A stretch of 64,000 bases of DNA, taken from Branchiostoma floridae (lineage: Eukaryota; Chordata; Leptocardii; Amphioxiformes; Branchiostomatidae). The DNA is taken from the NCBI RefSeq assembly GCF_000003815.2, contig NC_049982.1, positions 12,645,526-12,709,525 of the forward strand, in the 5' to 3' direction. Position 1 is the first letter of the stretch, and the number at the start of each line of letters is the position of its first letter. Shown here in pieces: positions 26,901-38,465 of this stretch. The position numbers were made by a program, and so were the translations under genes. The notes beneath the pieces were generated by a model. It worked only from the letters and a program-made list of their open reading frames with translations. It did not search any database and had not been told where the DNA came from.

Positions 26901-28015
26901 TGTTTATGTCTTCGCACCTATAAATCAACGTCATTTAAATGAATTAGTCTGTCATTTGTATTGGTAGTTAAAGATGTATCAAACATCTGCAAACATCATA
27001 ATTACATCAGCTCTTGTTTATATTATTGTGCTTCTCCATATAACAATGGCGGAACAGGTGGTAACACCTTTTCAAACCTGCCAAATCAACAGAAACATTA
27101 CAAAAGACCCCCCCCCAAATAGTCAATACAAATAACGAATATGACACCGAACACCATAACCGTTACAATTAAGAGGAGATTTTTGGTCTTTCAAATTCTA
27201 CATGTGTTTGTGCTCATGAGTGCAGGTGAATGGAAGGTATGTACAAACATAGCGATGAAACATTGGATATATGGTACAGGTACTATACTGTATTACTGTA
27301 GCGCCCTCATAACAGTATGGTCAATACCATACCGAACACAATAGGTAGTCTTGAAGGTTTGAACATCAACCATGCGTTATTTATGTATTCATGTTTTCAT
27401 GTGAATGCTGAAAATGTTGAAGAGCGGGGAGGGGGGTCTGATTGAGAAATTATTAATCACATAAAGACTGTGAACACGTCCGGTCACTCTGTGGATGCTA
27501 AATGGGGAAGTAACATTGAATTCTCCAGAAGAACGACACAGCACAGTTACAGAATGCTGCTAGGTGCGGTTGCTCAGAGACGGGGGGTGGGGGGCTAATA
27601 TTCGCGCCACACGAGAAGCCATAGGCAGTGTCGTAAAGCCTAAAGGTATATTTCATTATCCATTTCACACCGTGCTAATATAAATTTCCGAAAACAAATA
27701 AACATAATTTACAAAACGTACCTCAAACTATGTGTCGCCTTGCACAGATTGCAAGAAATCTGTCCACTTGGGCATTCAAACCTGGCGGCGTTTAAAATGG
27801 CCAAATAACTCCCGTCCCCAAAATCCCTTGCGCCATGTAGCCCTCATACGGATTGAAGGTGTATTGCATAAGACAAGCTTACATCCATATAAACGATGTA
27901 CGATGTAAGAAATATTTTTTTGATACAATGAAATGTCATATTGCCAAGAAAATGAACTCTCTCTTAACGACGTGAATTTCTTTTCCGATGTATTGTAAAT
28001 ATATGTGAATAACAA

Positions 28016-28190
28016 AATTTTTGAATTATGTAAAATCTATACCTCACACCTTTACAAAAACATACACCATATTGCAGTCATCATGATTGTTGTGAAGAAC
28101 ATGATTTTTAGATTTTGTAACATCTATACCTCAAACCTTTACGCCTTAAAAAACCATACGGTATTCATCACGAAGTTGTTGAGAATGTCC
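28016..28190. repeat. Two diverged tandem copies of an ~88-bp unit
   Basis: The block ATCTATACCTCACACCTTTAC (near 28034) recurs as ATCTATACCTCAAACCTTTAC (near 28122). The flanks are also similar, including TCATCATGATTGTTGTGAAG and TCATCACGAAGTTGTTGAGA. This is a local tandem duplication just beyond the 3' end of the TMEM86-like gene, with several substitutions, so it is not recent. Confidence 0.7.
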
Positions 28191-28410
28191 AATTGGACCT
28201 GCATTCATCATTTCTCATCATCTGAAATATAAATTCTTGTAGATACCAGGAAAACAACTGTTGATTTGGATTGTTTGTAAATATGTTACAGTCATCAATC
28301 CTTCGAGAACACCATGGCCACCTCTAATACGACCTTAAGCTCATGTTGGCTTCAGCTTTCAAATAAAGGTTCGTGCCTTCTTTACAAACCTCTCCAGACC
28401 AACCAACTTC

Positions 28411-31400
28411 TTATACTACATATGTTTGTCTGTCTGACGTTGCTTCCAGTCGGACTCGTTCCGTTGAGACGTCCTCGTTCTCTGCTGACGTCACCATCTC
28501 TCCTTGACCTCGACATGGACAAGGTTCCGCTGGCTCTACCGACAGAGCCAGGAACAAGATGGCGACCCAGTATGTGGACAGCACCGCGACTCTCCTGTGG
28601 ACGGGGTATGGGTCCCCCGGTACTCGAAATGCGAAAACGGACAAGATAGAGTCGGAGATAGCGAACAACACAGCGCCTGTAGCCGGGGGAGAAGATAAGG
28701 GCATGAGACATCTTATTTCTGCTTTCAGCTTAGCTTATTTTCTGAACATAATATTATCAAATCCAGCAACAAAGGACAGTGTCATTGCAAGAACATTTTC
28801 AATGGAAGTGAATATTACGTTTTAGTCGTTTCAACATTAGCCCGGAATCTAGCCTTGTTAGCTTTGTCCGCTCTCCAATAGAAGAAACGGGGCAACTATC
28901 ACACCTAGGTACATTCTTACCTGCGGCCGCCATGACCTGAGTCCACCTGAGTCTGGACGCCTCGTAGCACTGTCCATCCGGGTCAGCAGCCTCCCCGGTT
29001 CCCAAGTCCACGCACTTCGCACACCTCTCCTCCTTGCAGCGCCCGAGGCAACACCGGATCTCTACCCTGGAGAACGATCTCCACACCATGCCAGCGATCA
29101 CCAGAGCGTAGAGTAAGACGAAGAAGTACATAGCCCCGTACAGGCCGGGCACGAGGACGCCGTACAGGATGATGCCAGCCGTGAGCCAGGGAATGGTGAG
29201 GATGAGGCGGAGGGGGGTGCAGCTGAACGCAGCCATGAACACACAATGTGCAACTCCGAACACTGCCATTCCTATAGGAGATGGAACGGGTTACTGGCTT
29301 TCTACTACAATGGCTGGTACATGGATTTGTACAATTTGAGACCCAAGCTGACAGTATATGTATATCCGGGTTAGTTTCGCAAAAAGCGTAAGATATGTTT
29401 TTTAAACATCATCTGACCTGCCAGAAAGAAGGCCTCGTGGTGGTGGTCCCAGGCAATGACACCGTCCGCCACTCCACACAGAAACGTCGCCGCGAACATC
29501 AGACGGTCGTACAGCCGACCGCCACAGAACACTGCGGGCGAGAACGTACACGCTCGTAATACCCAAGACATGACGTCATGGGAGAATCATCATGTTGAGA
29601 AAGTACACCTCACATAGGTTCAAGTTCATTAGTGACAACAAAGACGGGAGCAATATAGCAAGAAATATTCGGCAATATATGTCTGCGATGTAGACATAGG
29701 ACAGTTTGACTATGTCTTTTTATTATATAAAAGTTTAGGTCGGATGTGGCGGCCGATATATATTTTGTTTTGGCCCAACGTTACAGGGGCCAAGCATCAA
29801 ACCGAAGTACTATTCGAACTACCAATCAGCGCACTTCAAACAACAATCAGCGTTTAGAGATTCGAACGCTGAATCACTCTTGACAGAGATAGAAGAAGGA
29901 CAGTTTGAAATCTTCCGAACTCCACGCCCGAATTGGGGAGTTAATCGCTTGATTTGTCAAATTCAAACATTTAGCATATTCCTGGACATGATTACTGTGA
30001 TATACTACAGGACTCTACTGAGTATTATTGTTATTATAATATTGCCAGAGTGTTTGTTTTGTTATCGTTGTTGTTAACATTGCGACAAGCAGATTTAACT
30101 TGGGCACATAGCTATTCATGTGCCAAGCTGTGATTTCTATGCTTCGCTTTAGGTCTCGTTAGTCCATATTGGTATTTCTACCTAGTTGAGTAATCTTGCC
30201 ATTCTTGCGGCAAGTATATTCAATTTTGTACGCATGTTAATTTGCTATAGGCGGGTGGAAAAATCGTAATTGATTGTTGGTTATAATATTACAACGTTTG
30301 TAAAACATTTTCAGATACACAATAAGTGTAATGTTCGTATATGTCAGGCATGCGAATTTGTGCAAATGATTTCCATTTTGGTTTGTAAACTTTCTCGTAT
30401 TTGTCATGTTTAATGCCAGTCAATAAAAGTTGCTGGTATTCCCACCAAGAAATATTTAGTGATTATGAGTTCTTTCTGAATAACTATAACGGTAGGCATA
30501 AATTTATTTCTTATCGTCTTCTTGTAGTCTGTATAACACAAACTCTGCTGTCCAGGGCTGTTAAGAGGGTTGTATAGAAGCGTGATTAAATCAGGCTAGT
30601 CGTTTCTCACAGTCAATGGGTTATCTTTACAACACATTAATCACATCAGGCCATGACGTACCTTTCCCATGAAGGCCCAGGAAAAGTACCAGACACATGG
30701 CTGGTAACATCTTGACGACTGTGGCCTCGGCTGATGGAGGCTTGTCAGGTAACAGCAACGCGAAGTACAGGATAAACGTGATGAAGAAGGGGACAGTTTT
30801 AACAACGTCAGCAGCTGTTACACGAGAAACAGTGGGAGATTCGTCAGGGAGGAAATCACGTGTTTACGTACTTCCAGCAGATTTCAGTTAGTGCTATTAT
30901 TATGTGGGTGAGAGAAGCTATGCTTTAGCTAAGTGTTGCCCCAGGGGCTTATTACAGCATATAAAGGGCCTCTTCACACATACACATTGGCCCGGATGCT
31001 TGCATAAACAATTCACTACTCAAACCCATTTCTATGTGAGCTTAAATTCTATCAGGGCTAAAGGGCATCACAATAAACCGATCACATATCGAGTCGCATA
31101 TACCATGTATCGTTTATAAGAAGTACAAACCTGTGAGTGACCAAAATAGAATGCCATATGTCCATATACCAGTCATTAGTATTCAACCCACTCCCCACTG
31201 TCCAACTCACTCCAACATGTTGTGCATATTATATAGTATCCAGACTAGACCAACGACTATAGGAAACATCCAGCAGAGCTGGGTACTAGCAACATTAAAG
31301 CATCTCATAAAGAATTGAAGTTACCCCCTAGTACAGTTATCAGAATATCCATTGATGTAAGCATGCGAAAGTACGTTAAGTTATCTACAACTTCTGGTTC

Positions 31401-31479
31401 AGACAGAACGAAAACAGGTGATCGGCGGGAGACTCGGTAACCATAACACACACAGACTTACCAATAACTTAGCGTTCAT
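28411..31479 (-). CDS. TMEM86/YhhN-family membrane protein (lysoplasmalogenase-like), five exons
   Basis: Characterised family members are multi-pass ER membrane enzymes that cleave the vinyl-ether bond of lysoplasmalogens. Exons (minus strand): 31479-31462 (tentative, MNAKLL), 30814-30662, 29531-29418, 29271-28921 and 28676-28411. The junctions between exons 2-5 are all phase 1 and give about 294 residues plus the start. Conserved blocks align with TMEM86A: VVKTVPFF and LPAMCLVLFLGLHG in exon 2, LMFAATFLCGVADGVI in exon 3, FGVAHCVFMAAF and LYALVIAGMVWRS in exon 4, and GAVLFAISDS and VLSTYWVAILFLALS in exon 5. Vertebrate TMEM86 proteins are near 240 residues. The extra length is a Cys-rich insertion in exon 4 and a hydrophilic C-terminal tail. 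Exon 1 has a good Kozak context and a GTAAGT donor, but that donor is phase 0 while exon 2 needs phase 1. Either donor AA|GTCTGT four bases downstream is used or an exon is missing. Confidence 0.85.
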
Positions 31480-31845
31480 TGTGGAATCCGGTCGGGTAGC
31501 TCACCAACTTCTCAGTAATTCCGCTTCCAGTTTGGACAGCTGTCTAAGATTTCAGGTCTTCTCACCAGCCTCGTGGAACGCTGCGACGGTCTGACGCTCA
31601 GCTGCCTGACGTTTGTGCGAGTTAGTTGTCGTCCGAAATACACGAAGCCCGGCTATATTGTAGCTCTCTGTGAAATAAGTGGGCGGATACTGTAGTGCCA
31701 GCGACTATTCATGCTGACATCTTACCCTTTGACCCTAGATGGTTTACGTGCCAGCGAGTCGCGTAACAAAGGTTTATAGACCTGATGACCTTAGGTATAC
31801 CAAGGAGGTTAAATAAGGATACAAACAGTGCCCCAAGGCATAGGG

Positions 31846-31857
31846 CACGTGACGTCA
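31846..31857. promoter_or_regulatory. Overlapping E-box (CACGTG) and CRE (TGACGTCA)
   Basis: CACGTG (31846-31851) overlaps the palindromic CRE TGACGTCA (31850-31857), about 370 bases upstream of the proposed TMEM86-like start on the minus strand. Both are common proximal promoter elements, bound by bHLH-Zip and CREB/ATF proteins. The position suggests the promoter of that gene, which is inference. Confidence 0.45.
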
Positions 31858-31861
31858 CGTC

Positions 31862-34317
31862 TCCAAAACAAGCCCCTGTATATGTAGAGAATATGAAATT
31901 CTGGGATATTCTGGAATCACAGGTATGAGCAGTGAAAAATCTCAAACGACAGTCGTCAGAAAAAAATGGCGGGACCATTCACAGGAAAACAAACATAGCG
32001 CCTAGCGCTAACATAGCATACTTAGTAGGTGCATGGATACGGAATTCCATCTCAACGATACTGACAAGGTACCTGTACTGCCACTTGCATACGATGGGGG
32101 CGTGTTTACACCATGGTCAATGAAGCGATAGTTAGGTTCGTTTAAATCGCAACTGAAGGGACCATATATGCATTATAATTCTTCTGTGGATCCTTTCATT
32201 ATTACACCCATAGAACTTTATTCTTATCAACAACATCTGCAATATTGAATCGTCCGCATAATCTTCCTTTTTTTGGTAAAACACCGTACGCGAAATAATG
32301 GGGGTGCCTTCAATTTCGTGTATCGTATCATTATCAAAATTTTCTCTATCATTCACAGGTGAGCAATTATTATATAGCAGTTTCTTTTCTGTCTCTCGGT
32401 AATTACAAGTATCATCTCCTTCCGTCATCTGCAATTTTAGCCACATAAAAATCGAAGCGCAAGTTAGTCATATGACTTGCAATGATAGGACCCATTAACG
32501 TAGGATATTTTATTGTCATTTGAAAACCTGTAATAATTCATCAGTGTTGTTATTGCAAAGGGTTTGCTATTCGCTTTCCGCATTTTGCTTCATTATGTCC
32601 GAACACGTCCGAAACCCGGCCTGCCCCCATCTGGGTGACCCAACCCACCACAGGCGACAGTAATTTTACGGTCCAATATTACCAACCAAACAGGAAAGGC
32701 GCAAACGCTGACCCCTGGATCACAGTACAAAACCATTTAGATAGTAAGGAGAGGAGAGGCATATGTACGTTTTTCATACCATTACGCACATGACAAAATG
32801 ACATATTTAGCGCCCCCTCCCTCTCCAAAAAAGAAATCTTGGGAAAGTTTGGATATCACGGATAATTCTGTGTTTTTAAAACATGCAACATTGTTTTTAT
32901 TCATCTCATAATTGAATCGCTTTCGTCATATCATTAAAGCAAACTATAGTACCGCAGCGTTACGGTTATAACAACAAGAACACACACGCCCACCAAATTA
33001 TATTGAACCTTATAGACCACAATTAAGTCTGAAGTATTTCCCGGTGTTGAGTTCCGATCCCATGACTGTTCTAATTTCCCATAATTCATGTGCCATGTGC
33101 AGTAACCTTCATCTGTTTCATCTCGCTTTACTGCCAGGATTAGAGCCGTCTGTTCTCATCGCCAAAAATTCACTTTTCCCCCCATCAAAGTCAAATTGTG
33201 TCTCCTGACGATAAACCCAGATTCGGTCTATCGGGTTTCTATGGCTGTATTAATATTTACAAGGCGCTGAAAGGATAACTGGCTCAACTACATACTTTTG
33301 AAGGTCAGATGTCAGAAAAAATACTGTCGATATGACTTGATTCGGGCATGCATTCATTTCCAACAATTTTACATTTCACAAAAAGACTCAATATCAACAC
33401 GAATCTAACTCTCACTTCGTAAAGTAAAATATAAAGATACAAACAAAATCTCTCCTGTTTGATTCCTGAATTCTTTCGCTGAGGAATATATTTAGACCAT
33501 GAATCCAAGTTGGTTTTCCGTGACAGCAGACATTATTGTTATTTCTTAACTTTTATTCTTTATAACTACTAACGTTTGATTACACCAATATCTTTCAATT
33601 AGCACAAACGGGACAAGGTGTACTGAACACTCCTTAGCAAAAGGCCAGAAACATTCTTCATCGTTTTCTTATTTCTATTTCCGTTATTTGATCAGACGTC
33701 AGTTACTAGTTCCACTAGCACTCAGCTCGTAACAGTTTAAATAAATGGTTGAACCCGAGAGGAAGTCTCTATGCGTGAATACCTATATAAGTGTTTTCTC
33801 CTCGTTAGTTTTCTCTGACATGCACCCCCTCTCCCATGTTTCTTATCGACAATTTCACGGCTATATGTGTGATTGTGAGAGTGGAATGGTCTATATAATA
33901 TAGGCACCCAAGCTATCTACAGCGCATTAAGGGCGCCATCTAGCGCTTGGAACAAAAGGCATCTACGAAGGTTTGGTACTTAGAATAATAAAGGCCGGTT
34001 TGTTTCTCTTCATTCCTCTTGATAGGTATCCCGGCAGTTTTTAGTACGTGTTCACTGCGCACCTTACAAGACCATTTTCCATGTCACTTTGACATACATT
34101 TTGATCATATTTGACATACGGAGTAAAGAGCTACCTTTCATACCCGGCGTACATATGCATGGCTTAATGTATAGCTAAAAATGCATTTTTTTTCTTGTTT
34201 ATGGCGTGTATGCGGATACTAGATTTGACCCTGGCGAATGCCTACTAAGCAACGTTGTCATTATCTGTCTATTGCTGAGACCATGGAACTGATTCCGACC
34301 TTTTCGGGGCCACATTT
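31862..34317. other. Intergenic DNA between divergent genes
   Basis: Nothing coding is supportable. The open frames are short and show no known domain. It separates the minus-strand TMEM86-like promoter from a plus-strand promoter candidate at 34.3 kb. Confidence 0.5.
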
Positions 34318-34337
34318 ATGCAAATGAGATGACGTCA
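34318..34337 (+). promoter_or_regulatory. POU octamer plus CRE; candidate promoter
   Basis: ATGCAAAT (34318-34325) is followed after four bases by a perfect CRE TGACGTCA (34330-34337). About 125 bases downstream is a consensus splice donor. The combination looks like the upstream part of a POL II promoter driving transcription to the right. Octamer plus CRE suggests cell-type-restricted or activity-dependent expression, which is inference. Confidence 0.45.
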
Positions 34338-34359
34338 TCCCCTGAGAATTCTGGCACGG

Positions 34360-34462
34360 CTGGTTGCAGAATTTCCGGAGGAAGCTGGTACAAGCACGCC
34401 GCTCTTAGAGAGGTGCGCTGAACATTTACGGATACACACTCACTTCTACAGCGGCGTCTACG
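34360..34462 (+). other. Candidate noncoding first exon
   Basis: A GC-richer segment ends in a strong donor (ACG|GTGAGTA, exon end 34462) just downstream of the octamer/CRE pair. No plausible ATG-initiated coding frame is present, so it would be 5' UTR. It could be a distal first exon of the NSG-like gene at 49 kb or of an independent noncoding RNA. The left boundary is approximate. A further good donor follows CTAGTAG at 34858-34859. Confidence 0.35.
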
Positions 34463-35057
34463 GTGAGTACTTGGAATGGTAGTAGGGTAGATGATACTCA
34501 AACATCAGTTTTTTTAACCATGCATATTTTGTCTCTTATATATAGATTTAAGAAGGTGTGTGAGGATTACTCCAGATTTTGCAGAATGAACTACGGGGGA
34601 AGAAAGTAATTTTTCCTCTGTGAGAGTGCTGTAGATACTGACAAATGTGCCCAATTTCCCCTGAGTGCAAGCTAGCTTTTCTGGTTAATAACGAATGAGA
34701 TCTGATTCGCGAATGCTCGTCCGTGGGATCAGATTCAATGATACTGGGAAATTCATGGTGACTCTGACCTCACACGTTCTACATCAACGTTGCGTCGTGC
34801 ATTCTAGACCTCTCACACAGAAAGGCTCGCTTAACACCTTGTGTGAACGACTAGTAGGTAAGTTGAAGAATATTGTATCTGTCATTTTTTGCGTATTGTA
34901 TATGGATTATAGTTCAGACTTAGTACGAAGAAAGATACGATTCAGTCAACTTTATAGTGTGCGCCTTTGCAAGGTACATCCGTGCAACACAAAAGATTTG
35001 ATATGGTTGAAGGGGCCTAAATGTCTGGTGTATTCCCCGCGTAGTTGTTCCCCAACC

Positions 35058-36526
35058 TTTGTTTGTTTGTTTGTTTATTTCGATCTCCAATTAGAGTTAC
35101 AATTATTATCATAACTCTATTCTTCCTGGAGTCGTCCATCAACATTACAAATTAAAACCATCAAGTAACATAAAGTCAACAAAAGTACATGTATACTGTC
35201 TGACATAAGAAAAACTGAAGTGAACTGATTACAAAAATGTAACATAAACTCAGTAAACAGAAGTAATGAGGAGGGGTCAGAGGTCATAAGTAACAAAACA
35301 TCAATCGTTGAAACCATAAATAAAATAACCAAATGGGTGTAATTAACAAAGAAAATATCCACAACACAAGTCAATTATCTACATCATATCAACATACAAA
35401 TTCGTCTACCACCAATCCTGCAAGGGTTTGTTTGTGTTGATTTTGTCCGGATCCAATTCACAATGTGTGTTTTGAAAATAGAAGGTGAGGTTGCTTTCAT
35501 TTGTGGTGGGAAAGTGTTATATGACTTGGTGCATCTATACAAGAAGGTCCTTGTCAAGGCCGCAGTTCTTGGCTTAGGTAATCTAAAACCACCACTTGTC
35601 GCAAGACGAGTGCTGTGCTCATGTCTGCTACTAATGTTTTCTAATCTGCTATACATAGCTCTAGGTTCCTTAGATACTAATAGCTTGTTGAACATAGAAA
35701 GAGTGCCTGTGTACAATCTTTCTTTAACTGTTGGCCATTGTAGTTTACTATGCATATAATCAATGTTCTCATTATAGCGCGCATTAAGAATTAGTCTAGC
35801 TGCCCTATTTTGCAGAATCTGTAGCTTGTTCAAGGAGGTCTGAGGGCAGGCAGATAACAAGCAAGCACAATAATCCAGATGGGACAACACTAGTGCCTGC
35901 GTCACCATCTTTAGCGGTCCATCCACAATCAGATGTCTAGATCTCTTAAGCATTGCTAGTGAACCAGTCATCCTGTTCAGGACTTTGTCTGCTTGCTGTG
36001 TCCATGTTAAGTACTGATCTATAATGAAACCAAGTAGTTTTGCTTGAAATACTTGTTCAATCCTTTTGCCATTCAAAGAAAGCTGTAGCTCTGGGTTGCT
36101 CCTTAATCTGTGGCGACTTCCCATCAAAATCGATTTTGTTTTCTCCACATTTAATACTAATTTGTTTGCTTGTACCCAGTCCCATATATGGTTAAGTTCG
36201 GCCTGAAGTGTGTTTTGTATCATAGAGACATTTGGGCCAGAAGCGGAAGGAGTGGAGTCATCAGCATATAACTCTATGTTACAGTGAGTTATAGCAGTGG
36301 GTAAATCATTGGTATATATACAAAAAAGTAATGGCCCCAAGCAACTCCCCTGTGGAACACCACTTAAGCATTTCCTGTGTGATGAGACTCCACCGTTAAC
36401 ACTGACAGCCTGTGTTCTATCTGTCAGATAGCTGTTGACCCAATTGACGGCCGACTGGACAAACCCGTAGCTCTTTAGTTTGGCTAACAACACCTTGTGG
36501 TTTACCACGTCACCTTTGTCATCCAA
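35058..36526 (-). mobile_element. 5'-truncated CR1/L2-type non-LTR retrotransposon
   Basis: Read on the minus strand, the element enters within the reverse-transcriptase region, runs to the ORF stop at 35384, then has about 300 bases of 3' UTR. It ends in a simple repeat seen on the plus strand as (TTTG)n at 35058-35080. Truncation at the 5' side and a short repeat tail at the 3' side are the normal outcome of target-primed reverse transcription by this group. No target-site duplication was recognised. Confidence 0.8.
35384..36526 (-). pseudogene. Partial reverse-transcriptase ORF of the truncated element
   Basis: About 380 residues remain open without a stop. Visible are a degenerate motif-A region (KGDVVNHKVLLAKLKSYGF), the RT signature SGVPQGSCLGPLLF (residues 55-68) and the catalytic YADD (87-90), then the thumb and C-terminal part. 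The frame begins without an ATG (TTG after an in-frame stop), so the upstream endonuclease and RT fingers are missing. It cannot encode an active element alone. The intact frame suggests modest age. Assignment to CR1/L2 rather than a related clade is by overall resemblance. Confidence 0.85.
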
Positions 36527-38431
36527 TGTTTATTTACTCATCTTTTGTTCCGCTCGAGTGCACTTCACCTGCTCGTCCCGGGAAGACTGCTTTTGTCCCG
36601 GGTGCTCGCACCCTTTTGAAGCAACAATGACTTTTAAAACGAACAAACACCGTAGGACAGCAGCCCCAAAGGGTTCCGATCAGGCAAAATAAGCCAATTC
36701 TATTTATCCTATATCGTCGTAATGTTTCGACAGCTGGCTTTAACAAGTAGACTGTGACTAATTCGGCAAAATGTGCTCAGTTTGCTTGGTTACCCTTCAA
36801 TCTTGGAATAGCCACAGAGGAAGCGATTTAAATCCACCACGCGACGGGTCTGTACTGTGAACTGTTCACTGTACTGTTACCAGCTCTTCTATGGGCTGGT
36901 CGATTGCAGCCTCCTAAACCTTTATTTATAGGCTTAACTATATGGCTTTAGTTAAAATGTTCCATAGATCATTATCAAAGTTGAATGTCGCGACCAAACC
37001 CTAATTTTTTTTTCATGGCAATGACCTGAATGGAGAGTGACACTGTCTTACATTGTATGATGTTTCATTATTTTCTAACACAGCGTCAATGTTTTCCTAG
37101 GTTGAAAGTAGTTTCATGGTTTATGTATGGTTTCAGGGGTAGTAATCTGTTAACTACGTTTATTTGATACGGGAAAATACAATTCTACTGTGTAGAAATT
37201 TAGATGGCAACATGTGAACAAACGTATATTTAAAAAAAAAAAATTTCTCCCCCAACTTTTCGTGATGATTGTTTCTGAGTAAATAGAGATTGCTCGCATT
37301 AGATGCAAATGCAGCACTAGACTTTTTTTCATACCGATATTCCGAGTCATTACCATGCAAATGGCGATATCACCATCGTCGCACGTTACGCTCTGCCTGG
37401 TTCAAATTGTACTGTCCCTGGCTCCTGTGCAACAATGCAATAACAGCAGGTTTCTCTGCCATGTAAGATGGCTTCCTATCCACCCAGTATCGAACCCAGA
37501 GGGGTGGATTTACGGCAATAATAGGTGAGTGATTTTCTGTGGGTGAGCAGTTGTTTTCTTGTCATCGGAAAGCCTCTGGGACAGCCACAATGCATTAAAT
37601 TGACCTTTCCCTTTACACTCGTCATATGGATGCACGTAAAATTTGCAATCCTTGAGATAATGATATAAATGAACCGTCAAATGGGTGAAATAAATGTATA
37701 CATAATCAACTTTATAAAACTGTACTTTGCTGCTTACAGAAAAGGTATGCTGTTGGTTAAGATCCGTAGTAGAAGTTAAGGTTGAACATACGGTGGAAGC
37801 CGGTGAAGTGTATATCATGATACTGTTGAGAGAAAAAACACTAAGCCATAAACCATTCACAGCATTGTATAAAATCAAGGCGTAATTGTATAGCCCATTG
37901 TCGTATAATCCGTTAATCCATGGATAAATTTTATAGACATGATGTTTCTACTGATTGTGAAAAGCCCTTGCTTGCATGAGTGGAAACTTTTCATTCGCCC
38001 CTCCTGACATGACAAAGTTCCCGCTTTGCCTTCCTCTGGATAACATGTACTGCATGTATATTTGCTGCGCAAACTGGCGTTATACGGGGGGAGCAATGAA
38101 AAGAATCAGGCTGACGTTTTCATTGGTCGTGATATATGCCAAGGTCAAACACTGCCTTAGGGTACGGGTGAAATGACGATTTAATGGGAGCCAGCGCAGA
38201 TTTAACCGCGGAGATAGATTAAGTTCTAAGGATGAGGTCTCATGTTGCTCAAACTGAATAACGTCAAAGTCATCAGCAAGTAGGGATGTCTGAGAGCCCA
38301 CAATTACTGTGTGTGCTGGGGAGGGGCATATTGAGAACTCTTCCGCGCTGACAAGGAAAGAGCGCTAGCAGGAAAGGATGGAATGGTCGAAATGTATGAA
38401 TAGTCGCTCAACGTCTCTTAAGTGATATTAC

Positions 38432-38465
38432 CAAGGACGTTATATCAGCTGATATAACGTCCTTG
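38432..38465. repeat. Perfect 34-bp palindrome
   Basis: CAAGGACGTTATATCAG is followed directly by its exact reverse complement CTGATATAACGTCCTTG, with no loop. The centre is CAGCTG, an E-box. A perfect 34-bp palindrome is very unlikely by chance in this length of DNA. It may be a remnant of two abutting terminal inverted repeats or a recent fold-back event. Confidence 0.85.

Larger units (their letters stand above)
5235..28410. other. Large noncoding interval between Lbx and the TMEM86-like gene
   Basis: About 23 kb contains only short, overlapping open frames without recognisable protein similarity or paired splice signals. The Lbx 3' UTR must occupy the start. Possible poly(A) signals are ATTAAA near 6415 and AATAAA near 6945. 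Locally GC-rich, unique-looking blocks occur near 12070-12330, 13080-13200, 17030-17540, 22380-22700 and 24400-24780. They could be conserved regulatory DNA, but this cannot be decided without another species. Named sub-features are listed separately. Confidence 0.55.

Noticed and set aside
29880-30077. Plus-strand frame inside the TMEM86-like gene
   Set aside because: It lies in an intron on the opposite strand, is AT-rich with no domain, and is probably chance.
37470-37510. tRNA or tRNA-derived SINE, from a GGGTTCGATAC B-box-like sequence on the minus strand
   Set aside because: No A box at the right distance and no cloverleaf pairing. The local complementarity is only a short ATCCACCC/GGGTGGAT stem.
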